From: Actinomycetospora sp. TBRC 11914
GTDB lineage: Bacteria; Actinomycetota; Actinomycetes; Mycobacteriales; Pseudonocardiaceae
Reading direction: 5' to 3'
Assembly: GCF_012933465.1 (NCBI RefSeq)
Contig: NZ_JABBND010000004.1
Span: 124,001-188,000, forward strand
DNA length: 64,000 bases
Part shown: positions 24,263-32,304 of the stretch, one piece after another
Layout of the letters: each line of letters opens with the position of its first letter
How positions within the stretch are numbered: the first letter of the stretch is position 1
Notes under the pieces: generated by a model
Database searches by the model: none
What the model was told of the DNA's origin: nothing
Seen by the model: the letters and a program-made list of their open reading frames with translations, nothing else
Position numbers and translations under genes: made by a program

Positions 24263-26665
24263 ATCTCGAACGTGTTCAACGTCGACCCGTGGTCGGTGCA
24301 CGAGCCCGAGCTCGACGTGGACCTGCTGGGCCCCACCGAGTCGCTCTTCGCGCTCGCGAACGGCCACGTGGGCATGCGGGGCAACCTCGACGAGGGGGAG
24401 CCGCACCGGATGCCGGGGACGTACCTCAACTCGTTCTTCGAGTCGCGGCCCCTGCCCTACGCCGAGGGCGGCTTCGGCTTCCCCGACGAGGGCCAGACGC
24501 TGGTCAACGTCCCCAACGGCAAGCTGATCCGGCTGCTCGTCGACGACGAGCCGCTCGACGTCCGCTACGGCCAGGTCCACGCCCACGAGCGGACGCTGGA
24601 CATGCGCTCGGGGATCCTCACCCGCCACGTCGAGTGGACCTCGCCCAACGGGCAGCGCGTCGACGTCACCTCGCAGCGCCTGGTGTCCTTCTCCCAGCGC
24701 GCCGTCGCCGCGATCTCCTACGAGGTCTCCATCCCCGCCGACGCCGGGTCCGACGCGCTGCTCGTCGTGCAGTCCGAGCTCTTCGCCAACGAGCAGATGC
24801 CCCAGGTCGAGGGCGACCCGCGCGTGGCGGCGGCGCTCAAGGACCCGCTCATCCCGGAGCACCACTCCCACTCGCACTACGGCGCGCGGATGACGCACCA
24901 GACCCGCCGCTCCGAGCTGCGCGTCGGCGCCGCGATGGAGCACCAGGTCTACGGCCCCGACGACGTCCAGGTCGAGAGCTCCTGCTCCAACAACGTCGGG
25001 CGCACCACCGTCATCACCCGCCTCAAGCCGGGCTCGACGCTGCGCATCGTCAAGTTCCTGTCCTACGGCTGGTCGAGCTCGCGGTCGCAGCCGGCCATCG
25101 TCGACCAGGTGGAGGCCGCGCTCGACGCGTCGCTCTACACCGGGTGGGACGGCCTGGTCGCCGCGCAGCGCGAGTACCTCGACGCGTTCTGGGCCCGCGC
25201 CGACGTGGAGATCGACGGCGACCCGCGCCTCCAGCAGGCGATCCGCTTCAGCCTCTTCCACGTGCTGCAGGCAGGCGCCCGCGCCGAGAAGCGCGCGATC
25301 GGCGCGAAGGGCCTCACCGGGCAGGGCTACGACGGGCACTGCCTCTGGGACACCGAGACGTTCGTGCTGCCGGTCTTCATGTTCACCCAGCCCCGGGCGG
25401 CCGCCGACGCGCTGCGCTGGCGGCACTCCACCCTCGACATCGCCGAGCGGCACGCCGAGCACCTGGGGCTGAAGGGGGCGGCCTTCGCGTGGCGCACGAT
25501 CCGCGGGGAGGAGTGCTCCGGGTACTGGCCCGCGGGCACCGCCGCGTTCCACGTCAACGCCGACATCGCCGACGCCGTGCTGCGCTACGTCGCGGCCACC
25601 GCCGACGACGACTTCGAGCGCGAGGTCGGGGTCGACCTCCTCGTCGCGACGGCCCGGCTGTGGCGCTCGCTGGGGCACCACGACAGCGAGTCCAACTTCC
25701 GCATCGACGGCGTGACGGGGCCCGACGAGTACTCCGCGGTGGCGGACAACAACGTCTACACGAACCTCATGGCGCAGCGGAACCTGCGCGGCGCGGCCGA
25801 CGTCTGCGTGCGCCACCCCCGCGAGGCCGAGCGGCTCGGGGTGCACTCGGAGGAGATCGCGAGCTGGCGGTCGGCCGCGAGCGCGATGGTGATCCCCTAC
25901 GACGAGAAGCTCGGCATCCACGCGCAGGCCGAGGGCTTCACCTCGCACGCGCTGTGGGACTTCGAGGGGACGCCCGAGGACCACTACCCGCTGCTGCTCA
26001 ACTACCCGTACTTCGACCTGTACCGCAAGCAGGTCGTCAAGCAGCCGGACCTGGTGCTCGCGATGGTCCAGTGCCCCGACGCGTTCACCCAGGAGCAGAA
26101 GGCGGACAACTTCGCCTACTACGAGCGGATCACCGTCCGGGACTCCTCGCTCTCCCCCGGCACGCTCGCGGTGATGGCCGCCGAGACCGGGCACCTCGAC
26201 CTGGCCTACGACTACCTGTGCGAGTCCTCGCAGATGGACCTCGCCGACCTCGAGAACAACGTCCGCGACGGCATCCACCTCGCCGCGCTGGCGAGCTCGT
26301 GGACCGCGGTGGTCCAGGGCCTCGGCGGGATGCGCACGCACAACGGGCGGCTCACGTTCGCGCCGCGGCTGCCCTCGGCGGTCTCCGGGCTGCGGTTCCG
26401 GCTGCTCTGGCGCGGGCGCTCGGTCCACGTCGAGGTCGGGCACGGCGAGGCGACCTACCGCCTCGAGGAGGTCCCCGAGCACCACTCCGGGCCGGCCGGC
26501 ATGGCGCCGACCTCCGCCGAGGAGCTCGAGCTGCGCCACCACGACGAGGACTTCACCCTCGCGGTCGGCGAGGCGCAGACCTTCGAGATCCCGCAGGCGC
26601 CGCCCCGCGGGCCCATCGAGCAGCCCCCGGGACGGGCGCCGCTGTTCCGGCGCCTGCACCAGTAG
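24260..26665 (+). CDS. Glycoside hydrolase family 65 (disaccharide phosphorylase type)
   Basis: 801 residues from GTG 24260, set by the leaderless promoter. The N-terminal beta-sandwich (SLFALANGHVGMRGNLDEGEP) is followed by the (alpha/alpha)6 barrel with GYDGHCLWDTETF, FAWRTIRGEECSGYWPAGT and FRIDGVTGPDEYS, where Glu (about residue 490) is the general acid. Then a C-terminal beta domain (LTFAPRLPSAVSGLRFRLLW). GH65 enzymes split maltose, trehalose or kojibiose with phosphate, releasing beta-glucose 1-phosphate. The beta-phosphoglucomutase usually next to such genes is absent here. Substrate cannot be fixed from sequence alone. Confidence 0.92.
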   Translation: MISNVFNVDPWSVHEPELDVDLLGPTESLFALANGHVGMRGNLDEGEPHRMPGTYLNSFFESRPLPYAEGGFGFPDEGQTLVNVPNGKLIRLLVDDEPLDVRYGQVHAHERTLDMRSGILTRHVEWTSPNGQRVDVTSQRLVSFSQRAVAAISYEVSIPADAGSDALLVVQSELFANEQMPQVEGDPRVAAALKDPLIPEHHSHSHYGARMTHQTRRSELRVGAAMEHQVYGPDDVQVESSCSNNVGRTTVITRLKPGSTLRIVKFLSYGWSSSRSQPAIVDQVEAALDASLYTGWDGLVAAQREYLDAFWARADVEIDGDPRLQQAIRFSLFHVLQAGARAEKRAIGAKGLTGQGYDGHCLWDTETFVLPVFMFTQPRAAADALRWRHSTLDIAERHAEHLGLKGAAFAWRTIRGEECSGYWPAGTAAFHVNADIADAVLRYVAATADDDFEREVGVDLLVATARLWRSLGHHDSESNFRIDGVTGPDEYSAVADNNVYTNLMAQRNLRGAADVCVRHPREAERLGVHSEEIASWRSAASAMVIPYDEKLGIHAQAEGFTSHALWDFEGTPEDHYPLLLNYPYFDLYRKQVVKQPDLVLAMVQCPDAFTQEQKADNFAYYERITVRDSSLSPGTLAVMAAETGHLDLAYDYLCESSQMDLADLENNVRDGIHLAALASSWTAVVQGLGGMRTHNGRLTFAPRLPSAVSGLRFRLLWRGRSVHVEVGHGEATYRLEEVPEHHSGPAGMAPTSAEELELRHHDEDFTLAVGEAQTFEIPQAPPRGPIEQPPGRAPLFRRLHQ

Positions 26666-26697
26666 CGGCGGCGCCGGCAGCGCCCGGCACCAGGGGC

Positions 26698-26725
26698 GCC
26701 GGCCCGGGCGATCGCCCGGGCCGGC
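26698..26725. terminator. 28-bp perfect palindrome between convergent genes
   Basis: A gapless palindrome centred on CGATCG, able to form a 12-bp GC stem with a 4-base loop. It lies between the stops of the GH65 gene and the Ser/Thr kinase, so it can serve both as terminator. Confidence 0.6.
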
Positions 26726-26729
26726 CGGC

Positions 26730-28235
26730 TCACTGGCCGGTGGTGCCGGTGTCCTGCTGCTGCCCGCGCCCGAAGTTGTTGCCCGGGAACAGCACCCCGC
26801 CGTTCCCCTGCTGCTGGTTCTGGGCGGCCGTCGTCGTCGTGGTGGTCGTCGTCTGCTGCTGCTGCGTGGTCGGCGGCGGCGCCTGCGTCGTCGTCACCAC
26901 CGGCGGCGGGGCCTGCGTGGTCGTCGGCGCCTCCGTCGTCGTGCGACGGGTGCGGGTGCGGGTCTCCTCCTCCGTCGTCGTGGTGGTCGACACCGGGGCG
27001 GCGGGCGGAGCGACGGTCGGGACCGGCGCGGGCGCCTGGGTGGAGCTGTTGCCGAGCAGCGCGTAGGCGCCGACCCCGGCGGCCACGAGGAGCGCGGCGA
27101 CGATCGCGACGATGACGGGCCAGCGCTTCCGCCGGGCGGGCTCCTCGGCGACCGGGGCACCCGTCATGGTGCCCGGGCCCCCGACGAGCGCCGTCCGGCC
27201 GTCCGCCCCGTAGGGCGGGTAGCCGCCGGGCGGGGTGCCGACGCGCTGGGTGGCGCCGTAGGGGTCGTAGGCCCCGGGCGGGGTGCCGGGGCTCATCGCG
27301 TAGGTCGCGCCGGTGCCGGCGACCATGCCGGGACCCGTCCCGGGCGGGCCCATGGCGGTGGTGCGCATCGCGTTCGTGCCGGTGACCGGGGCGGGCGCGA
27401 GCACCGTCTCGGCGTCCATGCCGGCGTCGCGGGCGATCATGCGCAGCTCGCCGACGACCTGCTCGGTCGTCGGGCGCTCGGTCGGCTCGTCCCGGGTCAT
27501 CGCGACCAGCAGGCCGCCGAGCGCCTGGGGCAGGTCCGGCGGGATGTCCGGCGGGCGGTGCAGCCGCGCGACGGCGGCCTCGAGGGCGTTGCCGGGGTAC
27601 TCGCGGCGGGCGGTGATGCACTCGAGCAGCACCAGCCCCAGCGCGTAGACGTCCGACGCGGGCCCGACGGGCTGGCCGCGGACCTGCTCGGGCGAGAGGT
27701 ACGACGCGGTGCCGATCACCATGCCGGTGGCGGTGATGTTGGTGGCGTCGGCGAGCACGGCGATGCCGAAGTCCGACAGGTGCGGGCGGCCGTCGGTGTC
27801 GAGCAGCACGTTGCCCGGCTTGATGTCGCGGTGGACGACGCCGTGGCGGTGCACGTAGGTGAGGGCGTCGGCGAGGGCGGCGCCGAGTGCGACGACGTCC
27901 CCGAGGCGCAGCGGGCCGCTCCGGATGCGGTCGGCGAGGGACTCGCCCTCGATGAGCTGCATCACGAAGTAGGCGCGGCTGCCCTCCTGGCCGACGTCGT
28001 AGATCGTGACCAGGCCGGGGTGGTTCATGCCGGCGAGCGTCTGGACCTCGCGCTGCCGCCGGGACTCGTCGGCCTCGCCCACGCCGGCCGGGAACAGCTT
28101 GACCGCGACGTCGCGCCCGAGCAGCTCGTCGCGCGCGCGATAGACCTCCGCCGCACCGCCCCGACCGATGAGGTCGCCGAGCGTGTACCGGCCCGCGCCC
28201 ACGGTGGACGGGGGACCCGCCTCCGTCGAACTCAC
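26730..28235 (-). CDS. Membrane Ser/Thr protein kinase with Thr/Gln-rich extracellular tail
   Basis: 501 residues, GTG 28235. Kinase domain about 17–275: glycine loop LIGRGGAAEVY, VAVKLF (Lys), HRDIKPGN catalytic loop, DFGIAVL, activation-loop end VIGTASYLSPEQ. A Gly/Pro-rich linker (about 280–375) contains several Thr. One membrane helix (WPVIVAIVAALLVAAGVGAYALL) follows. The outer ~115 residues are Pro/Thr/Gln low-complexity, with no PASTA domains. The end (NGGVLFPGNNFG) resembles the PknB C-terminus (NGGLFPGN) in this window. It is separate from the PknA/PknB operon. No target is suggested by neighbours. Confidence 0.9.
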   Translation of the reverse strand: MSSTEAGPPSTVGAGRYTLGDLIGRGGAAEVYRARDELLGRDVAVKLFPAGVGEADESRRQREVQTLAGMNHPGLVTIYDVGQEGSRAYFVMQLIEGESLADRIRSGPLRLGDVVALGAALADALTYVHRHGVVHRDIKPGNVLLDTDGRPHLSDFGIAVLADATNITATGMVIGTASYLSPEQVRGQPVGPASDVYALGLVLLECITARREYPGNALEAAVARLHRPPDIPPDLPQALGGLLVAMTRDEPTERPTTEQVVGELRMIARDAGMDAETVLAPAPVTGTNAMRTTAMGPPGTGPGMVAGTGATYAMSPGTPPGAYDPYGATQRVGTPPGGYPPYGADGRTALVGGPGTMTGAPVAEEPARRKRWPVIVAIVAALLVAAGVGAYALLGNSSTQAPAPVPTVAPPAAPVSTTTTTEEETRTRTRRTTTEAPTTTQAPPPVVTTTQAPPPTTQQQQTTTTTTTTAAQNQQQGNGGVLFPGNNFGRGQQQDTGTTGQ

Positions 28236-28442
28236 CGCCCGCGTGCCTCCTCGTGTGGTCCTGTCCCCGGTCCGCCCCCGCCGGACCCGGCGTCACCGGT
28301 CGGGACCGGGCGCCTGAGGGTCCCATGGTGCCGTGTCCCTCCCCGCGGCCCGTCGGGCACCCCGTCGGTGCGCCCCGTCGCCACGTCCCGTGAGCAGCAG
28401 GTGACCGGGGCGTGACCTCGATCCGGGAACGATCTCGACCCG

Positions 28443-28466
28443 GTTGTCGTCGGTATATTCGGGTAA
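28443..28466 (+). promoter_or_regulatory. Possible SigB/SigF-type promoter (GTT-N15-GGGTAA)
   Basis: GTT at 28443–28445 and GGGTAA at 28461–28466 are separated by 15 bases, near the GTTT-N15–16-GGGTAT pattern of stress sigma factors of the SigB/SigF group. It lies 43 bp before the Rv0909-like gene, a plausible stress gene. A TATATT lies between the boxes and could belong to another promoter. Confidence 0.35.
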
Positions 28467-28508
28467 CCGTCCACCTCCGCAGACCGCGAGAGAGCACGAG
28501 GGACAGCC

Positions 28509-28976
28509 ATGGACCGCGACGAGATCATCCGTCAGGGCAAGCAGACGGCCTCCGACCTGCGCGACACCGTGAGCGCGAAGGTGTCGGAGAACGAGGACAC
28601 CATCAAGGGCACCCTCGGCAAGGCCGCCCGCTGGGTCGACGAGAAGACCGGCGGGAAGTACTCCGACCAGATCGGCAAGGTCGAGTCGAAGGTCGGCGAC
28701 GGCATCGGCTGGGTGGCCTCCCAGGGTTCTTCCACCCCGACGTCGGGCGAGCCGGGCGCCCCCGGGGCCTCGGCGGGCGACCCGGCGCCCGGCGCTCCCG
28801 GGACCACGCCGCCCGGGCCGATCACGCCCGACGAGGGTTCCCACGCGGCGGCCCCACACGCCGCCGCGTCGCCCGACGTGCCGACGCCGCCCCGGGAGAG
28901 CGCCCCCGGGACCACGCCGCCCGGGCCCATCACCCCCGACGACGGCGACCTGCCGCCGCGCCCGCCGCAGGTCTGA
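28509..28976 (+). CDS. Rv0909/MT0933-like small protein with Pro-rich tail
   Basis: 155 residues, ATG 28509 after GAGGGACAG. The first ~70 residues (QTASDLRDTVSAKVSENEDT, AARWVDEKTGGKYSDQIGK) match the MT0933-type family, annotated as antitoxins and resembling CsbD-like stress proteins. The C-terminal half is Pro/Gly/Ala-rich with a duplicated APGTTPPGPITPD motif. No toxin-like gene is next to it, so an antitoxin role is doubtful. Its stop overlaps the thioesterase start (TGATG), so the two are translationally coupled. Confidence 0.8.
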   Translation: MDRDEIIRQGKQTASDLRDTVSAKVSENEDTIKGTLGKAARWVDEKTGGKYSDQIGKVESKVGDGIGWVASQGSSTPTSGEPGAPGASAGDPAPGAPGTTPPGPITPDEGSHAAAPHAAASPDVPTPPRESAPGTTPPGPITPDDGDLPPRPPQV

Positions 28977-29821
28977 TGGCGGAGCTGGCGAAGGCGACCA
29001 CCACCGAGCCGACCGGCGAGCCCGGACGGCGCACCGCCCTGCTCGACGAGCAGTGGTGCATCGGGCCGAAGATGCACGGCGGGTACCTGCTCGCCCTGCT
29101 GGCCCAGGCCGCGGTGGACGAGCTCGCGGACGGCACGGGTCCCGACGACGGGTCCCGGGCCGGCGCGGCGCACGACGTCCCCGAGGCCGTCACCGGCACG
29201 TTCCTGCGCGCGCCCGACCCCGGACCGGCCGTCGTCACCGTCGACGTGCTGCGCCGGGGCCGGGGCGCGACCCAGGTCCGGGCGCGCCTCGACCAGGACG
29301 ACCGGCCGTGCGTGGAGATCGCCCTGGTGCTGGGCGCGGTCCCCGCGCCGGGCCCGCACGAGGGGGACATCTCTCCCGCGCCCGTCGCGCTGCCGCCCTT
29401 CGAGCGGTGCGAGCGTCGCCCGGTCGACACGCCCGACGGGCGCGGGGGCCTGCCGCTCATGGAGGTCGTCGACACCCGCCTGGCGCCGGACTCGCTGGGG
29501 TTCCTGTCCGGCCGCCCCACCGGCGAGGGCCGGCTGTCGGGCTGGGCCGAGCTCGACACCCGCGAGCCCTGGTCCCCGGTCGGGCTGCTCGTGGCGCTCG
29601 ACGTGCTGCCGCCGGCCTCGTTCGACCTCGGCCTCACCGGCTGGTCGCCGACGATGTCGCTGACCGCGCACGTCCACGCCGTGCCCGCCCCCGGCCCGCT
29701 GCGCCTGACGCAGTGGGTGGACCACCTCGCCGGGGAGCGGATGCACGAGTCGTGCCGGGTGTGGGACACCGACGGCCGGATGGTCGGTCAGGCCACCCAG
29801 CTCGCCGCCGTCCGCCGGTAG
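28976..29821 (+). CDS. Thioesterase-family protein (TesB-like double hotdog)
   Basis: 281 residues, ATG 28976 overlapping the previous stop. The first half has the hotdog motif IGPKMHGGYLLALLAQAAVDE; the second half has GWAELDTREPWSPVGLLVALDVLPPASFDL and then MSLTAHVHAVPAPGPLR. This two-hotdog layout is typical of acyl-CoA thioesterase II-like proteins (4HBT_3 type), which hydrolyse acyl-CoA esters. The substrate is unknown. It is convergent with serS with only three bases between stops. Confidence 0.87.
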   Translation: MAELAKATTTEPTGEPGRRTALLDEQWCIGPKMHGGYLLALLAQAAVDELADGTGPDDGSRAGAAHDVPEAVTGTFLRAPDPGPAVVTVDVLRRGRGATQVRARLDQDDRPCVEIALVLGAVPAPGPHEGDISPAPVALPPFERCERRPVDTPDGRGGLPLMEVVDTRLAPDSLGFLSGRPTGEGRLSGWAELDTREPWSPVGLLVALDVLPPASFDLGLTGWSPTMSLTAHVHAVPAPGPLRLTQWVDHLAGERMHESCRVWDTDGRMVGQATQLAAVRR

Positions 29822-29824
29822 CGC

Positions 29825-31126
29825 CTACTCCGTGGTGCCGTCGGCGAGGATCCGGCGGAACCCGGTCCAGGGGTGGAGCACCTCGGGGACCGCCACCGAG
29901 CCGTCGGGCTCCTGGAACTGCTCGAGCAGCGCCGCCACGGTCCGGCCGATCGGCAGGCCGGAGCCGTTGAGGGTCGCGACGGCCTGCCGGGTGCCCTGCC
30001 CGTCCTTGGCGCGGATCCCGGCCCGGCGCGACTGGAAGGTCCCGCAGTCCGAGCACGACGAGATCTCCCGGAACGTGCCCTGGCTGGGCAGCCACACCTC
30101 GACGTCGTAGGTCATCCGCGCCGCGAACCCCATGTCGCCCGCCGCGAGCCGGACGACGCGATAGGCCAGGCCGAGCGCCTGCAGGCACGCCTCGGCGTGC
30201 GAGACCATGAGCTCCAGCTCGGTGCCCGACTCCTCCGCGGCGCAGAAGCGCACCATCTCGACCTTGGAGAACTGGTGCAGCCGCAGCAGGCCGCGGGTGT
30301 CGCGGCCGTAGCTGCCCGCCTCGGACCGGAAGCACGGCGTCCACGCGGTGTAGGCGAGCGGGAGCGCCTCGGCGTCGAGCATCTCGCCCGCGTGGAGGTT
30401 CGTCAGCGGGACCTCGGCGGTCGGGATGAGGTAGAGGGTCCGGTCGTCGGTGCCGGTCTTGAAGAGGTCCTCCTCGAACTTCGGCAGCTGCCCGGTGCCG
30501 GTCATCGTCTCGGCCGTGACCAGGTACGGCACCGAGAACTCGGTGTAGCCGTGGCGCCCCGTGTGCAGCGCGAGGAACAGCGAGGCCAGCGCCCGCTCGA
30601 GCACGGCGCCCGGCCCGCGGGCCACGCTGAAGCGCGCGCCCGAGAGCTTCGCGGCGCGCCCGAAGTCGAGGATGCCCATGGCCTCGCCGAGGTCGACGTG
30701 GTCCTTCGTCTCGAACGAGAACTCGGGCGGTGTGCCCCAGCGGCGGACCTCGACCGCGTCGGCGTCGGAGTCGCCGTCCGGGGTCTGTTCGTCGGGGAGG
30801 TTGGGGATCGCGAGCAGGACGGTCCGCAACGCGGCCTCGGCGGCGTCGACGGCCTCGTCGGCCTCGCGGATCTCGTCCTTGAGCTCCCGGGCGCGGGCCT
30901 TGAGCTCCTCGACCTCCGCGCCCTGCCCCCTGGTCTCCTTCGCGACGCGGCCGACCTCGCCGGCGACGCGCTTCGACTCGGCCCGCAGGTCGTCGGCCCG
31001 GCTGATCGCGGAGGCGCGCCGCGCGGAGAGCTCCTCGAGCCCGGCCAGGTCCAGGGCGTAGCCGCGTCGCGCGAGGCGGCGGACCGCCTCGTCGCCGAGC
31101 TCGATGAGGGTCCGTGCGTCGTGCAT
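29825..31126 (-). CDS. serS: Seryl-tRNA synthetase
   Basis: 433 residues, full length for the family. An N-terminal long coiled coil (about 25–110: SRADDLRAESKRVAGEVGRV and on) grips the long arm of tRNA-Ser. The class II core has motif 2 around PCFRSEAGSYGRDTRGLLRLHQFSKVE and motif 3 NGSGLPIGRTVAALLE. It charges tRNA-Ser and tRNA-Sec with serine in the cytosol. ATG 31126 is 137 bp from the divergent dehydratase-like gene. Confidence 0.96.
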   Translation of the reverse strand: MHDARTLIELGDEAVRRLARRGYALDLAGLEELSARRASAISRADDLRAESKRVAGEVGRVAKETRGQGAEVEELKARARELKDEIREADEAVDAAEAALRTVLLAIPNLPDEQTPDGDSDADAVEVRRWGTPPEFSFETKDHVDLGEAMGILDFGRAAKLSGARFSVARGPGAVLERALASLFLALHTGRHGYTEFSVPYLVTAETMTGTGQLPKFEEDLFKTGTDDRTLYLIPTAEVPLTNLHAGEMLDAEALPLAYTAWTPCFRSEAGSYGRDTRGLLRLHQFSKVEMVRFCAAEESGTELELMVSHAEACLQALGLAYRVVRLAAGDMGFAARMTYDVEVWLPSQGTFREISSCSDCGTFQSRRAGIRAKDGQGTRQAVATLNGSGLPIGRTVAALLEQFQEPDGSVAVPEVLHPWTGFRRILADGTTE

Positions 31127-31263
31127 GCCGTCCTCTGGGGGTGTCGTCGTGGGGGTGGCCGTGCCGGGGAGTCACCAGGGTGCCGCACCGGCACGTCGGG
31201 ACCTGCGGCGCGGTCGGTTAGGTTCGGTCGAGCCCGTGACGTCGCAGTCCCCAGGAGAGCCGA

Positions 31264-32304
31264 GTGTCCACCGTCCTCGTCACCGGTGCAGCCGGTTTCA
31301 TCGGCTCGAACTTCGTGCGCTACTGGCGCCAGGTCCACCCCGGTGACCGGGTGGTCGCGCTGGACGCGCTGACCTATGCCGGGGTCCGGGAGTCCCTGAA
31401 CGGCCCGGACGGGCAGCTGCTCGACGGCGTCGAGTTCGTGCACGGCTCGATCGCCAACACCGACCTGGTCGCGCACCTGCTGCGCGCCCACTCCGTCGAC
31501 GTGGTGGTCAACTTCGCCGCCGAGTCCCACAACTCGCTGGCCATCCTGCGCCCCGGCGACTTCTTCGCCACCAACGTCATGGGCACCCAGGCGCTGCTCG
31601 AGGCCGTCCGCCGCGTCGGGGTCTCCCGGTTCCACCACATCTCGACCTGCGAGGTCTACGGCGACCTTCCACTGGACGCCGCGGGAGACGGAGTGGCGTT
31701 CTCCGAAGAGCACCCCTACCTGCCGCGGACCCCCTACAACGCGGCCAAGGCCGGCGGCGACCACGTGGTCCGCGCCTACGGGCTGACCTACGACATCCCG
31801 GTCACCATCACCAACTGCTCGAACAACTACGGGCCGCGCCAGTTCCCCGAGAAGGTCATCCCGCTGTTCACCACCCGCGCGCTGGCCGGCGAGCCGCTGC
31901 CGCTCTACGCCTCGACCAAGAACCGCCGCGAGTGGCTGCACGTCTCCGACCACGCCTCGGCGATCGACCGGGTGCTCCACCACGGGCGGACCGGCGAGAC
32001 CTACAACGTCGGCTCCGGGGTCGAGGTCGACATCGAGGGCATCGCCGACACCGTCCTGGGCGCGCTGGGCCTCGGGCCCGAGCTGAAGACGATCGTCCCG
32101 GACCGGCCCAGCCACGACCGGCGCTACCTGCTCGACTCCACCAAGCTGCGCACCGAGCTCGGCTGGGCCCCGGCCGTCGAGTGGACCGAGGGCATCGCCG
32201 ACACCGTCGCCTGGTACCGCGCCAACGAGGCCTGGTGGCGCCCGCTGCTCGGCCGCTCCCCCGTCGTCGAGGGCGCCGACGCCGACTGGAGCGGCACCCG
32301 CTAG
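31264..32304 (+). CDS. dTDP-glucose 4,6-dehydratase-like SDR with altered active site
   Basis: 346 residues from GTG 31264 with AGGAGAG upstream. An extended SDR close to RmlB: VTGAAGFIGSNFVRYW (NAD+ motif), NFAAESH, PYNAAKAGGDH (Tyr158, Lys162), TNCSNNYGPRQFPEKVIPLF. The RmlB catalytic triplet Thr-Asp-Glu reads Thr128-Cys129-Glu130 (STCEVYG), and the ESHVDRSI segment is ESHNSLAI. Losing the Asp that drives 5,6-dehydration suggests an epimerase or a different dehydratase acting on a nucleotide sugar. No other rml genes are adjacent. Confidence 0.88.
   Translation: MSTVLVTGAAGFIGSNFVRYWRQVHPGDRVVALDALTYAGVRESLNGPDGQLLDGVEFVHGSIANTDLVAHLLRAHSVDVVVNFAAESHNSLAILRPGDFFATNVMGTQALLEAVRRVGVSRFHHISTCEVYGDLPLDAAGDGVAFSEEHPYLPRTPYNAAKAGGDHVVRAYGLTYDIPVTITNCSNNYGPRQFPEKVIPLFTTRALAGEPLPLYASTKNRREWLHVSDHASAIDRVLHHGRTGETYNVGSGVEVDIEGIADTVLGALGLGPELKTIVPDRPSHDRRYLLDSTKLRTELGWAPAVEWTEGIADTVAWYRANEAWWRPLLGRSPVVEGADADWSGTR

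Noticed and set aside
24206-26659. Very long open frame on the minus strand opposite the GH65 gene
   Set aside because: Composition is His/Val/Asp/Arg repetitive, it has no family motifs, and it mirrors a clear GH65 enzyme. It is the usual antisense shadow in GC-rich DNA.
28509-29821. Toxin–antitoxin pair
   Set aside because: The gene after the Rv0909-like protein is a clear double-hotdog thioesterase, not a toxin.
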